NCBI GenBank assembly: GCA_022496805.1 | Contig: CM040085.1 | Span: 36,733,811-36,797,810, forward strand | Direction: 5' to 3' | DNA length: 64,000 nucleotides | Source of the DNA: Pohlia nutans | Taxonomy: Eukaryota; Streptophyta; Bryopsida; Bryales; Mniaceae | Shown: positions 25,351 through 37,234 of the stretch, piece after piece | How positions within the stretch are numbered: the stretch's first letter is position 1 | Layout: each line of letters starts with the position of its first letter | Made by a program: the position numbers and the translations under genes | Notes under the pieces: generated by a model | What the model was told of the DNA's origin: nothing | Seen by the model: only the letters and a program-made list of their open reading frames with translations | Databases searched by the model: none

Positions 25351-28300
25351 CACACACACACACACACATACATACATATATATATATATATATATTCCAA
25401 GATTTTTTTAAATAAATTTCAATATTTAAGATTAAAATGTCTAAATACATTAAATTATTTTCATAAATATGTGTAGTGACTATACTTGAAGTATTGGCAT
25501 AGCTTCCATTTTCAAACGTACGTATTGAGCAACCATTTCAATATTTAATCCAAGTTTGTCTCGTTTGATGTATAGATTATTTTTACTACCACTTGTATAC
25601 AATGCAAATATTGTATCATTAAAAGCATTATGTTTTCTTTGCATGGCCTATGGAAATTTTTATTTTTATTTTATTTTTATTTTTTAATATTTAGTGATGA
25701 AAATATCCAATTTTAATTCATTATTTATCGTAAAAGATCAAGATTAAAAATTATATAACAAAAAGAAACTTAGGCGTACCATATTTTTTAAGCGGCCAAT
25801 AGTATACGGTAACATGGATTGAAATTGATGAGCATGAGCTCCTTGTATGTGAATGTAAGGTGTTATGTCTTCACCTAGTGCTTTAGTTGCAAAGTAAAGA
25901 AATTCTCTTGCCACCACTGCCAAACTACGTAAGTACAAATAAATATTAGTATATAGTTTTTTATTAATATTTATCAATTAAATACTTGAGGAATTTGTCA
26001 ATCAATCAAATTCTTGTACCTTTCATCATGTAAAATTGGAGATTGTGAATGGCTCATTTGTTGCAATTTATTGAAACGTCGATAAGCAGCCCACATACGT
26101 TTTGTGTAAATAAATACTTCTTGTGTTGGTATTTGCTCCATTACCTTTAATAATAATACAAAATATTTGGTCATTAAAAAAATTGCTTGCCAATACAATG
26201 TTTAACCTTTAAACGTCAAAAAAGCCCCACATACTTGTTTTGAGAGAGTAATCAAGAAGAAAGTGGATTTTTTTCAATCAAAATTGAAATGGATTGGTGC
26301 TTTAGAAAGGTGATGAAAAAGTGAGGCTAATTTAAGAAAATATGCATGTTTTAGGAAATCGTACATTCCAAGGAAATTGGAAAGAGAATTGGTGGAAAGA
26401 GAGGGGAGAGAGACAACCAACTTGAAATCATGATGGATACCAGATCTCAACAGTGTTTTGTTTTTTTAAATTCTTTTTATAATTTTTATTATTATTATAT
26501 TTTTATAATTTTAAGGTACAAAATTGCAAAGCTCACTACACTGCCAAAATCTCATTTTATTTTTGAAATTTGTTTTTGGAGAGACATTGTTCACTCCATT
26601 CATTGTTCATAAAGGATTTGAGGAATTCTCATTGATCGTTTACGTTACTTAATCATGTTACTCTAATGTTGAGGGCAGCTCTCTTAATTTTTTTAATCCC
26701 TTTAGAGTGCCCGTTTAGGACTCTCTTAATGTTTAAAAGTTAACAACATTTTTTTGTTATTTTTGTAAAATTCATATTAGTAACATGATTATAAAATGAT
26801 GCAAAATTTTAAATTTATGACAATTATAACATTAGGAATTCAAAAATGCCATCAAGTTTTTTATTTTAATTCTAATTCTAAAACCATGTATTTTATGTAT
26901 TAATTTTAGAAGCTCAAACAACAATAAATTGAATCTTAAGTTTTGAAATTATTTTTAAAATATTTAAAAAATATTTAAAAAAATTGTTTTATTTTAATGA
27001 TATCAACCTCTAAAAGTTTTTCATGATTCTCCAAAATGTGATTTGCTACTTCCATATTAAATTCGTCGTATTTAATGTCTTTGTAGTTGGTACGTTGAAG
27101 AGCAGTAATTTCACATTTTATGAGCAATGGTGGACTTGTCATAGCTTGCCATAGATACATAAACCGAGATTGCGCCTCATTGGAAATTTGATCATATTGT
27201 TGTGCTTGCATTCCAAGTGTTCTCATCATACGCAAAACAGTGCGCGTGAGAGCATGACGAGCACAATAAACAGTACTCAACGTAGTTCCTGGTGTAAGCT
27301 ACATTAAAAAATAAAACATAGTTTTTCACCGTAAATAATAATTATATATCTTTTGATAAAACTTTACAAGAGGTATTGATGAATCATTTATTTTTTGACA
27401 ATGAGTGTTTTACAAGTGTATACTAAAAGTGTTCTTTCAAATTTTAAAGAGCCACATTAAATTTTAATTAAAAATTTTAATATTCATTTCCTATTGATTT
27501 ACAATATAGGTTGAATCATTTGTTTTTTCCAAATCAATCACTCTATTGTTTTTTAGAAAAGTATGAATGCATATGTATATAAGCTTAATTATAGAATACA
27601 CCAGTGAAAGATTTTTGTATTTTAATAATATAAATCATGATAGACATGATTTTATTTAAAAAAATGTATCACTCAACTAATTGATTCACTTTGTAGCATG
27701 ATGTGAAATCAAAATGCAGACACAATGTTTTGCGGGATGTTTTGACATACCTCATACATTCAAAGTTCTTGTAATTATTTCAGAGTTGCTTTTAAATAGA
27801 TTTTGCAAAGCATATATATTGTTAAATAAATAAAAAATTACTTAAAATTTTAATATTCATGAAAGTTAATGTTTGTAAAAAAATTAAAAAATTCTCACAT
27901 TGAATCATGTTAAATTTTTGCTAGGATATCCATTTAAAAATACCGGGTTATATTTGTACAATCAGAAATTTGAATTTATTATTTTTAACATTTAAAATAA
28001 ACTAAAATACAAATGAAAATTAACAAAATCAATCAAATCTCAATTTTTCAAATTGTGTTGAATTACAAAAAAATATTAAAATATTAAAATATATTTGCTT
28101 CAAAATGATTTTTTTTAATTACATATATAATAATATATTATTAAGCTTACATAATTTCTACAAGTTACGTTGCTTATTTAGAATGAAATGCACTAATAAT
28201 AATATTCATACCTTACGCATGTTATGGCGATTCATAGGCCAATGTTGAAACACTATAATAGATTTCAAATCTGGCAAAAACTCTTTTATTTTGTCTTCGG

Positions 28301-29852
28301 GGTGAAGATCCTCAAGGGAATTATTGAGCTCCTATTTAATTATATAAATTAAAAAATTAAAAGTTGAAATGTATTAAATTATAAAATAATGTTCATAGTT
28401 AAGTTTAAGTCATATCATTTATATATATAGAAGTATTTTAATGTATCAATGCATTAAATTGTACTTCACACTTTGAAAAATAATGGATATTCAATAACAA
28501 ATAAAAAGTAATTTAATTATATTATATTGTAATTATTAAGTACATATTTACATGCATGAACATACCATTAATAATTGGGGCCGCATATGGTAAGTTGAGC
28601 TCAAAAGAGCAATGGTATCATTTTCAGAGACATTGTGATTCATAGTTACCATGCATCGAGCTTGACGAGGAACAGTGCACCAAGGACAAAATTGCTCACC
28701 GAGAGCGCTTATTTTACCATTACAAACAATTGAACGATAATATGCCATATGATGACATTCAATGAATGTAACATCTAAATGACGGTCTTCAATGTCTAAT
28801 CCATCTTCACAAATTGCAACAAGTTGACGAAGAAGGTTTTTAGAATCTGTTGTTTTTGCCATGTGGGAAAAGATTTCATCCCAACGTTGATCTTCAGCCT
28901 CCCACTTGGCGACACTAATACAAGATAAGGAACTAGGATTGCATAGCAACTCCAACATCACTTCACAAATCGTTCTTTGTTGGTTTTCAATAATATGTGC
29001 ATCAACGGCAAATTTAATATCAATTGAATTATGTATTTTCACATCACTTTGCGCTTCATGAATGAGTATTAAGGCCACAAGCCAAGCTTGAACCGAATCT
29101 ACTCGAAATCCAATTTCATTGTCATCAATAGGAACCCATCCAAGTCCTATGCGTTGGGCCTCATTTAACCACCTTTCAATGTTCCGTGGTATAGAATTCA
29201 TAGTCACTCCTTTCAATACATCATGTTTATCTGCAGCTTCCACAAGTGGAAACTTTTTACTTGAAAAATCTTCCATTTGAAATGCCATTGCAAGGTCTTC
29301 ATATGTTAAAATTGATGAATCTTGTTTATTGACAATAAACTCATCTTCAAAATTAGTATTGGGACTTTGATCTTGTTGTTCTGCCACTGTTGAACGCAAG
29401 CTATCTACTTGTTCTATAATGACTCCATGCATTTCTTCAAGGGAAACAACATTTTGAACCTCTTCTTTTGTAAATAAATGTTTTTGAACTTCATGAGAAT
29501 CTGATGTTTCATCAAATTGAGAATCAGTAACTAAAATATTATAATTTTTTTGAAAATAAAAATCATATGTATGGCTTGTTTCTAATTCATCAATAAACCT
29601 ATTTACAACAAATTTTTCACACCTTCAACATTTGTCGGCTCGCACTTGATATAACAATCTTCTACTTGTTGAATTTCATCATACTTTTTACTTTCAATTT
29701 CTACTTCCGTTGTCTCTGATTTCCCTGCTTTGAGTTGCTCTATGGAACTATTTATACATTGCTCAAGTGGTTCTTTTCCATCAAGTTTTGGAGAAGGATG
29801 TTCTAAATTTGGTTCATTAAAATCTATTGAACATGACCTGCTTACAAAAACC
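21474..29852 (-). CDS. large transposase-like gene with Asn-rich C-terminal exon
   Basis: I do not recognise a named gene. Eight exons close in phase: 29852-28566, 28331-28212, 27298-27008, 26144-26020, 25924-25780, 25647-25486, 25211-25008 and 24824-21474. They give about 1,890 residues, and the N-terminus is not found. Exon 1 has a segment with IKFAVDAH, then FIECHHMAYYRSIVCNGK and FCPWC. Later exons have ITPYIHIQGAHAHQF and MQRKHN. This order (Asp segment, CPWC knuckle, TPY.H helix, terminal acidic or Gln-Arg-Lys segment) resembles DDE transposase-like proteins of uncharacterised eukaryotic elements. That is inference from memory. The last exon encodes 1,116 residues rich in Asn, Lys, Ser, Glu and Asp, with a Cys/His-rich part near the end (CCCDPSNGHATTC, CMTCGEQC). 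Exon 1 contains one apparent frameshift at a five-T run (29613-29617). Confidence 0.6.
25287..25396. repeat. compound (TA)n(CA)n(TA)n microsatellite in an intron
   Basis: About 60 bases of TA, then about 22 bases of CA, then TA again. It lies in the intron between the sixth and seventh exons of the large minus-strand gene and does not touch coding sequence. Confidence 0.95.
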
Positions 29853-30739
29853 TGTAAAATAAAATTTCCAACATTAAATTAAATTTAAGACAGGATTTCA
29901 AAATGTAAAAAAATTGCAATCTAACGAAATTTACAACATTGATAAATCACAAATTTGAAATTGGATTATTATTTTAGAATTTAATATTAAAATAACAATG
30001 ATTCTATTAAAAATATTGATCACATTATTCAAAAATATTAAAATGTTATTTTGAATCTTTTTCTAGTAATAAACTATTTATCCCAATAAACTTCTAACTT
30101 TCTAAATTACAACACTAATAAGCTTTTATTATTTTGAAGAAAATTGGAAATCATAAAAACCATGAAATAAAGCCAACTATACACCACAATATAAATTAAA
30201 TAATATAATCTCTTAAAACAAATTCAAAACAATACAAATAAATTTTGCATTTATCATCTATTTGATTAAAAAAGAATCCATACACAACACCCTAATAGAA
30301 ATGTATGATTAAGAAGGAATCCATACATGACATCCTAATAATAGAAATATAGATATAAAAACATGCTTATTTTTTATTACTACATCAAAAGTCACGCGAC
30401 GAGATGAAAACACATTCATATTAAAAATAATCTACATATGTATACAAAACTTGTCACCATGGCAACATTCCACCTAAACTAATCTCCAATAACATTATTT
30501 TTTTACATTATCACCCATTCATATTGAACTCCAATCAATAACAACATACTAGTTTTTTTTGGAACTTTTTGTGCGCATCAAAACATAAACTTATTCTTCT
30601 GGACACGTTTATCTTCAATTACAATATATTTACATGAACGACTCCTTGAAAGTAAATGAATATCATCAAATTCGTTAATCTCCTACGACTAGAATCAAAT
30701 AGAATTACATAGCAACGAATTCAAAGACTTGCAAACTCT
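29853..30739. other. AT-rich interval between two minus-strand genes
   Basis: No coding frame is visible. The left limit is the splice acceptor (TTTTACAG) of the first detected exon of the large gene, so part of this interval should be an intron of that gene. The right part would be the 3' untranslated region of the 268-codon ORF. The missing first exon of the large gene was not located here. Confidence 0.4.
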
Positions 30740-31546
30740 TTACTTCTTAAACTGAGGCACCCCAACACGACTTTGTGGAGGCATACATTTGACTGATTTG
30801 CTACGTACAACAAAAGCTTCTATCCTACAAAATGACGTCCGCCTTGTCGAATTGCTGGGACTAAAGGATTGAGGGTTGGAAGGTCGCTCAACATAATAAG
30901 AAGCAGAAATGAAATTTATGGGTCGAAGTTGGGTCTCAGGAACATCAGGAGCACTACTACCACTGCATTTACTCACTCGGTCTTCGGTTTCTGAAATACA
31001 AGCTACTGGTAAAACAATGCTGCTTGGATGCAAAGGCTTCAACTCTGATTCACTAGTGCAAAAAACAGGATCATTCAAGGCATTGTCAGGGCACCCATCT
31101 GTGACCTTCCCACTATCAGGAAATTGGACATGAGAGGATTGGCTGACTAAAGAGAAGACCTGGGACTCTGACTTGGGTAAAGATTGGGATTGAGAATTCT
31201 TACTACATGGCAAGGAAGAACAGTCCTCTGAACCTGGGGAATGTATCTGAGGATCAGAAAACTTTGACCTGTCAGTACAGTCCTGCCTAGGGATATCAAA
31301 ACTAAGATTTAATGCAGCATCAAAAGGTGTCTCAGGAGTCACATAAGAAGGGATTTCACAATGCTTAATTCGGACTTCCCTGCTGATCCCGGCTGGAATT
31401 TCAAGCTTAGGTCTTCCTGGCAGGGCTGCACATGCATTAATCTGCTCTAGCAATACATCACACGCTTGCAAATGCTGTCTCAATCTGCCGTATTGCAACC
31501 AAAATGATGATCTCTGCCATTTCCGAAATCCCCATGACACAAACAT
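30740..31546 (-). CDS. uncharacterised 268-residue Ser/Pro-rich protein
   Basis: An uninterrupted 268-codon frame with balanced codon use, clearly richer in GC than the AT-rich gene to its left. The start ATG follows an in-frame stop. A plausible acceptor (TTTTTTTACAG) about 45 bases upstream, with a donor-like GTAATC near 31667, suggests an intron in the 5' leader. Residues 1-90 look folded, including a basic and aromatic start (WGFRKWQRSSFWLQYGRLR) and TPETPFDAALNLSFDIP. The remainder is rich in Ser, Pro, Glu and Cys and probably disordered, ending with a basic tail. I recognise no family. It could also be the last exon of a longer gene. Confidence 0.6.
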   Translation of the reverse strand: MFVSWGFRKWQRSSFWLQYGRLRQHLQACDVLLEQINACAALPGRPKLEIPAGISREVRIKHCEIPSYVTPETPFDAALNLSFDIPRQDCTDRSKFSDPQIHSPGSEDCSSLPCSKNSQSQSLPKSESQVFSLVSQSSHVQFPDSGKVTDGCPDNALNDPVFCTSESELKPLHPSSIVLPVACISETEDRVSKCSGSSAPDVPETQLRPINFISASYYVERPSNPQSFSPSNSTRRTSFCRIEAFVVRSKSVKCMPPQSRVGVPQFKK

Positions 31547-32251
31547 TCAGGCTAACCACTCATGTCTTATGCAAAACTGTAAAAAAACTAGAACGGCAGA
31601 TAAACAGAGAAGACGAACTACAAGTAGAACACTTCGGCGATCAGAAAGGGTAGAACAAAGCGATTACCTCAACGTTAAAGAAAACACACTCACACAATGG
31701 AACGGCAACCGAGTGATTGAACGGTGACTAGAAGTTCCAGCTAAGTGGTGCTGTCCACAATCAGGAAAAAGACCATGATTTTAAAGGCTACAGTTCATCG
31801 CAGAAGAGCGATCATCATGGGAAACCACTGAATGGCCAAGGAATTAAGATGAATTGTCTTCAATCATCCCAAATAAATAAATGGGAACATCGCAACAGAA
31901 CCGAAAACCCTACTTGATCTTCCAACTGGACGAGACAAGCTGAAACTGCCTCGAAACTCATTTCAAAGGGTGTGACACCGCAGAAATACCATAATGGCTA
32001 GTCAAGAAACAAGTCTCTAAAGGGAGTCGTTCCATCAATCATGACAGACAGCCCCTTGCAGAGGTATACGCTTCTTTATGTGCGTGATTGGCTCTCATCA
32101 CCTTCAAAAGGAATACCCATCTTCATAGAAAAGATGGAGCATCCTCTTGAATATGAATGATCTAATCTAATCAAAAGAAAAATTGTACACTCTGATAGGC
32201 AACTCAGTGAAACATAAGACACATGCCAAAAAGGGAGGAGGAGAAGGATAG
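31547..32251. other. leader of the 268-codon gene and 3' region of the DnaJ gene
   Basis: No further coding frame. The left half reads as the spliced 5' leader and promoter of the minus-strand 268-codon gene. The right end lies just after the DnaJ stop codon and should hold its polyadenylation region, though no strong AATAAA signal stands out. Confidence 0.4.
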
Positions 32252-35200
32252 TTAATCCACTTGATCAAGCTTCTCCGAAGCAGAACGTTGTATCCTATGT
32301 GCCTCCTGCGGTATCCGCAACTCATCGTAGTCTCCAACCACAACCTGCGCACAACAATACGAAGACATGTCAATGGGCATGCAGGATACATAACTTGGTT
32401 CAGCAGATTTTGATGTGTGCACAGCCCACAGCCTCCTAAGCACCCAACGAAAATGAAGGCTCCTATGTCCTGACTGCAGGAGGGTGCACCACTCCAAAAG
32501 GAAATCCATAAAGCGAGATTTCGTAAAACTCATACGGGCATTATTTCACGTTTTGAAGTTTGCAGCAGGGAACAACAGAAGTATACCTGGTATTGGTGGC
32601 CTAAATAGCTATATTCCACCTTCAACTGCTTTGCTTCACCAGGACATGGATCACAAAAGCCCATAAGACCTGCCTTCTTAACTCCTTCATGCAGCTGTTA
32701 TAGCACCAACACAATAATCATATAGTACAGTACCCAAAGCGAATATACAGATAACTCTCCATAAAATTTAAACCCACAATGCCAAGACATATGTCAAACA
32801 TAGTTTTCAAAAAGCCAGAGAAGTTAATTTTTATCTGAAAGACCATGCTGATATTAGCAACTACACTATGAGACCACTCAGATTATCTATCGCATGTTAA
32901 TACAAAAGAAATGGTAGGGAAAAAGGCTGCAAGAACAGCGCATGAGAAACACATACCCGGAGCTGCCCCGAGTCATCGACCAAGAATTGTACAGGTATTG
33001 CAACATCTAAATATGGAGGAGGCAGATCTACATCGTCATCTTCAGTACTAGCAGATTTGTCCACAAGATTTGTCCCTCGCTCAAACGCCTTAATATCACC
33101 ATAAACGGCAGCCAGAATAACTAACCCCTGCCGTTGTGCTTGTTTCTGTTTCTTTCTTTCTGCCACATTCTTTAGTAATAACTGTGACCTCTCTGAAGAA
33201 GCCCTTGCCTCAATAACCTGGATGCAAGAAGACAAGAACTCAATTTATAACACATGCAGAGCCCTCAGGTATTGACTCGCCATAAGCTCAAGAATGCTTC
33301 ACATTAATCTCCCTGAGCTTAGACCCTGAGCTAAAATCTCCCTGAGAGACCGGTAATTCAAACGACATGAGGTTTCCATGATAAGCGAGATGTAACGAAG
33401 ATTAAAGGAAGCATACGATCTACCTGTGTATATGTTGACCGCCGTAGTTCCAGGCTCTTTCGTCTATTTCTCCGAAGATTATAAGGTTTAAAAACAAAAG
33501 TCTGCATTGAAAAATGAAACACAGAATTCTAGCATAAATCAGTTCATATAAATTTCAAAAATGCCATGATGCTATCCATTCACACAGTACAAGATGAAAT
33601 CACAAGTAGTGGCGACACCGTACTCAAAACGTCAAATGTGATAGCAATTTCAGGAATAAAACTACAGGGTCTGGTTTGAAATGAGATGAAAAGATGACGT
33701 ACCTTTAGAATAGCATAGATGGATGATGGAATTATTAAAGCTCCAGTAGCTATAAACGGATTCAACGTTGTGCAGAGCATAATCTGGTTGAACACATGGG
33801 CAGCTGAACATCAATTCTTCTGCTTGTAATTGGATGTTTCTAGCACAAACCATAATTTGCTTAGGCGAATTTTGCATGATATCATTCACGATGTTACCAA
33901 GATAATGCTGCTCAAAGACATTCCACGACATTATCAGGATAGTATTGCAATAAAATTATTTTGCCAAACCCAGCACCAGGTTGCACATCTGGATACTTGA
34001 CTACTAAGAAACACTCACAGGAATAACAAACTTCTGGCCTCCTCGTGTGAATCGAACTTTCCAAGACACACCCTGCAATAAAGAATAACCACTAGTTGGA
34101 GCTTTTGAATATGCACTGCAGACAGATGGATGTGCAGAAAGAATGGCATCTAGCAAATAACTTCATAAGGGAAACCCAAATTTCTGCCAAGGCAAAAAAT
34201 TTGCCCGTAGTTACATACAATTTCGAACTTTTGTCTTGGCTAACAAAAGATGTCATAAAATGCATAACGTAGGTAAATAGTTTGAAAATGCAGGCAATTC
34301 CAAAAACTGATATAAGCAATCAGGAAATAGAGTCAAAACCTGAAGTCCAAGCACGCAGAACATAGCAGCTGAACTATGCTCTGAAAGTCTTCTCTCCCCA
34401 CCTAGCTCAACCTCTACTCCAGTGCTGAACCACCCACAGACAAAAAATTGGCGTATAGTGCAAGTACAGTAACTAGCATTGACATTGGCATTACTTATGC
34501 CTCACCAAAAAATTCTGAACACTCCTACAGCATTATCTCGCTTGCAACATATAAAAGTGAATCATTCAAAAGATACATGACATCATCGCGATATACTGTA
34601 GACAATGGATAACTGGGACTCAGCGGTGACAACTAAGTACAAGCCAAACCACCACGAATTTGTACCAACCTGCCAATTTTACCGGTAAGTCGGCCTTGAG
34701 ACTTTGATGAAAAATGACGAATGTATTGACCTGATACTCCAAACGTGGCAGGTCCTACCTTCAGAATCACCAAAAAAGAAAACTTATCTTAATCACAGAG
34801 GTTCCGAGTTGCAGAGTAATGCTGAGCTAAAGAGTGAGGTCGTGACAACAATTGTCTCCCATTCCAGCAGTGATTGAACATCTTGTCCAGTCGTCCAATT
34901 CTACAGTTAATGAATACCATCTACAGTTACCTGTGCTGTAAAGCACTTTAAATACAATCTTATTAGTGACTAGCATGATTTCAAAAGCTACTGTGTAATA
35001 GTAGTCATCTATATTCACAGATGAATAGAGAAAGTCTCAGAAATTCACACCTTCACATCAGCTGAGCCAGCATTCTTCTTGCCATGCCTTTGCCAACCCA
35101 CTGAAATTCCGGTATCTGGCCCAATAACTAGTTGTATCTGTACATTATCACCACTGTAACCATGAGTATGAAGAACTCTAACCTCTCGACACATAAAAAA

Positions 35201-37234
35201 CCTGGATTGACAAAGATGAGTAGTTCTAGTCATGATTATTCACGGATTAAGAGCACTACAAAAGAAGAAAAGCACACGTACATTGCCAGTGGTATCCTCT
35301 GACAGTTGGCGCGACCAAGTATTTGCTAATGTAACCGAACCATCCATCAACGACACAGACAATCCTAAGGTCCCTGTTGAATGAGTAGAAAGTTGCCTGC
35401 AATCACCAACCACAGCAATAAGAACCATGTATTTCCGTACAATAGCTCCTTCGATATCAAAAACCAACAAGAATCTTTGAACATTCTTAGTCCTGCAACT
35501 AAGAATTTTGGTGACTTGAATTCGCTAAGGAAAGATAAGTACCTTGAAGTCTGGAGGCTTAAAATCGAGCGGAGCCCAACCATAGCTAGAACTTCTACTG
35601 TGGAAATTGGTGAAAGCTGACGCCTCAAAACCATTGTTACAGAACCCCCGCCTAAACCTCTCCTCAAAGCCATATTCCCACCTAACACAACGGTATCCCT
35701 TTTTGACACCTGCGCTTGCACTTGCGTGGACATTGCCATGCTGCAAAGAAAACAGCACCACAAAGGCCATTAGTATACAACCACAAAGAGAGAGGAGGAA
35801 CTCGAGAATGGATGCAAAAATTCTTTCTAATCGTTGGATTTCCAGCCGAAACCAAGCTCCAATCCAGAGATCTTAGAAGATCCCAAATAGAAAATACTGA
35901 ACATCAGAAACTAGATATAGAATTTCATGGAGTAAAGATCAAGGAACAAACCCGCTCATTCTTGGAGCTTCATATGATTCCAAAAATGGGACTAATGATA
36001 AGTTCATAAGCAAAGATCCTCTGTGATGCAGATGAGCTGCCAGTTTCCTCTCCTCCTGGCGCTGCTGTAAGCGCTCAAACTCAGCCCTAACCTCCTCCCT
36101 TGATTTCAACTTGGGACCTAACTCTAAACCTGAGGTTAAACCTTCCATTCCGTACAGATCATATATTTGCCGCTTCCTTTCATCACTCAAAATTTCATAT
36201 GCCTCCCGAATCTTCTGGAAATTCTGGGTTGCAATATCTTGCATCTGTCGATAACCACAAAAATACAGCCAATGAGTCAACTTGTGAGTAATGTCACTTT
36301 TCCTCCAATCGTACCAGCAATGCAGATCCAGTCACCTTGTGCTAGCCACATGTTCCACAGTACTCCAGAACTCAAACATTGAGTCGCGCATTAAGCTTCA
36401 AACTGCACTCAACTTCGTAGTCGCATGTATAATTAAGAGACCTGTAATAGTTTGGCAAGATACTGAACTGTCCACGCTCAGAAAAGTAACTACAAATGTT
36501 CGCAATAAGGTACTTGCGCAGGCAGAGTTTCAGTTTCGAGTGCCAGAAGCCGGATTCAAACCCTAGGTATTCGGAAAGAGAGAAAATTCCAGCAAATAAC
36601 AAGTAACAAGAACTCCACTATTACCTGCATCACTTGATTATTGGTTTCGCATCACAAATATATAATCAATGATAATTGAACAAAATAGAGTGAACTACAT
36701 ACTGCACTCAAAAGTAGTCCGTATTTGATTGATTCTTCAGGTATCGCACCTGATCCCAAATTCTCACTCCGAATCAAGTCTAGGAAGTATTAGCATGAGA
36801 CCGTCTCATTAAAATTACAATCTTGAAGCTACAGCCAGACGTCAAATTGCGAATTTTAAGAGCGCCACTAATACCAAGTAACCGGCATTTCATCACTACA
36901 AAGCTGTCGATATTCAGATTCACTGGAACAATCTTCGCATATCTCATCGGAATCCTGGAGTTCCAAATCTGACCTAATTACGGAAATTGACGCATTCATT
37001 CCAAAATCCGCGACAGCGAAAGCAAGGAAAAAAAGCTTAAAATACAGAAACCGCAGATAATAATCAGACCTGCGGCGTCTGATGCTTGTCAGGGTGATAA
37101 ACCTGCGCCCACTGCCTATACGCCTTCTTCACATCGTCGTCCGAAGCTTCGGGAGACAAATGCAGGAGCGCGTAGAGCTCCCGGTCGGGAGGTCCGTCGC
37201 GCTCCCGCTCCCGCTCCATCGTCTCCATGACCAT
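32252..37234 (-). CDS. DNAJC11-like: DNAJC11-like J-domain protein, 13 exons
   Basis: Thirteen exons close in phase to a 583-residue protein: 37234-37070, 36244-35952, 35740-35543, 35396-35282, 35182-35051, 34758-34670, 34424-34340, 34072-34019, 33783-33703, 33501-33424, 33217-32957, 32694-32587 and 32344-32252. Exon 1 and the start of exon 2 form the J-domain (residues 15-85) with HPD at 47-49, the Hsp70-stimulating motif. A middle region of beta-rich repeats follows. A hydrophobic segment is at about 378-404 ([20 protein letters not shown]), and then comes a basic, Lys/Gln/Arg-rich coiled segment. The C-terminal domain ends with [14 protein letters not shown], matching the DUF3395 end of DNAJC11. 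In animals this family associates with the mitochondrial MICOS/MIB complex and cristae, so a mitochondrial role is likely. Length is close to the family's roughly 560 residues. The acceptor of exon 5 is the least certain junction. Confidence 0.9.

Noticed and set aside
25287..25396. Possible Z-DNA or regulatory (CA)n element
   Set aside because: A compound microsatellite in an intron. Nothing beyond its sequence suggests function.
33662..33931. 89-codon minus-strand frame overlapping DnaJ exon 9
   Set aside because: The real exon is 33783-33703 in another frame. Only that frame joins in phase and gives the hydrophobic segment expected here.
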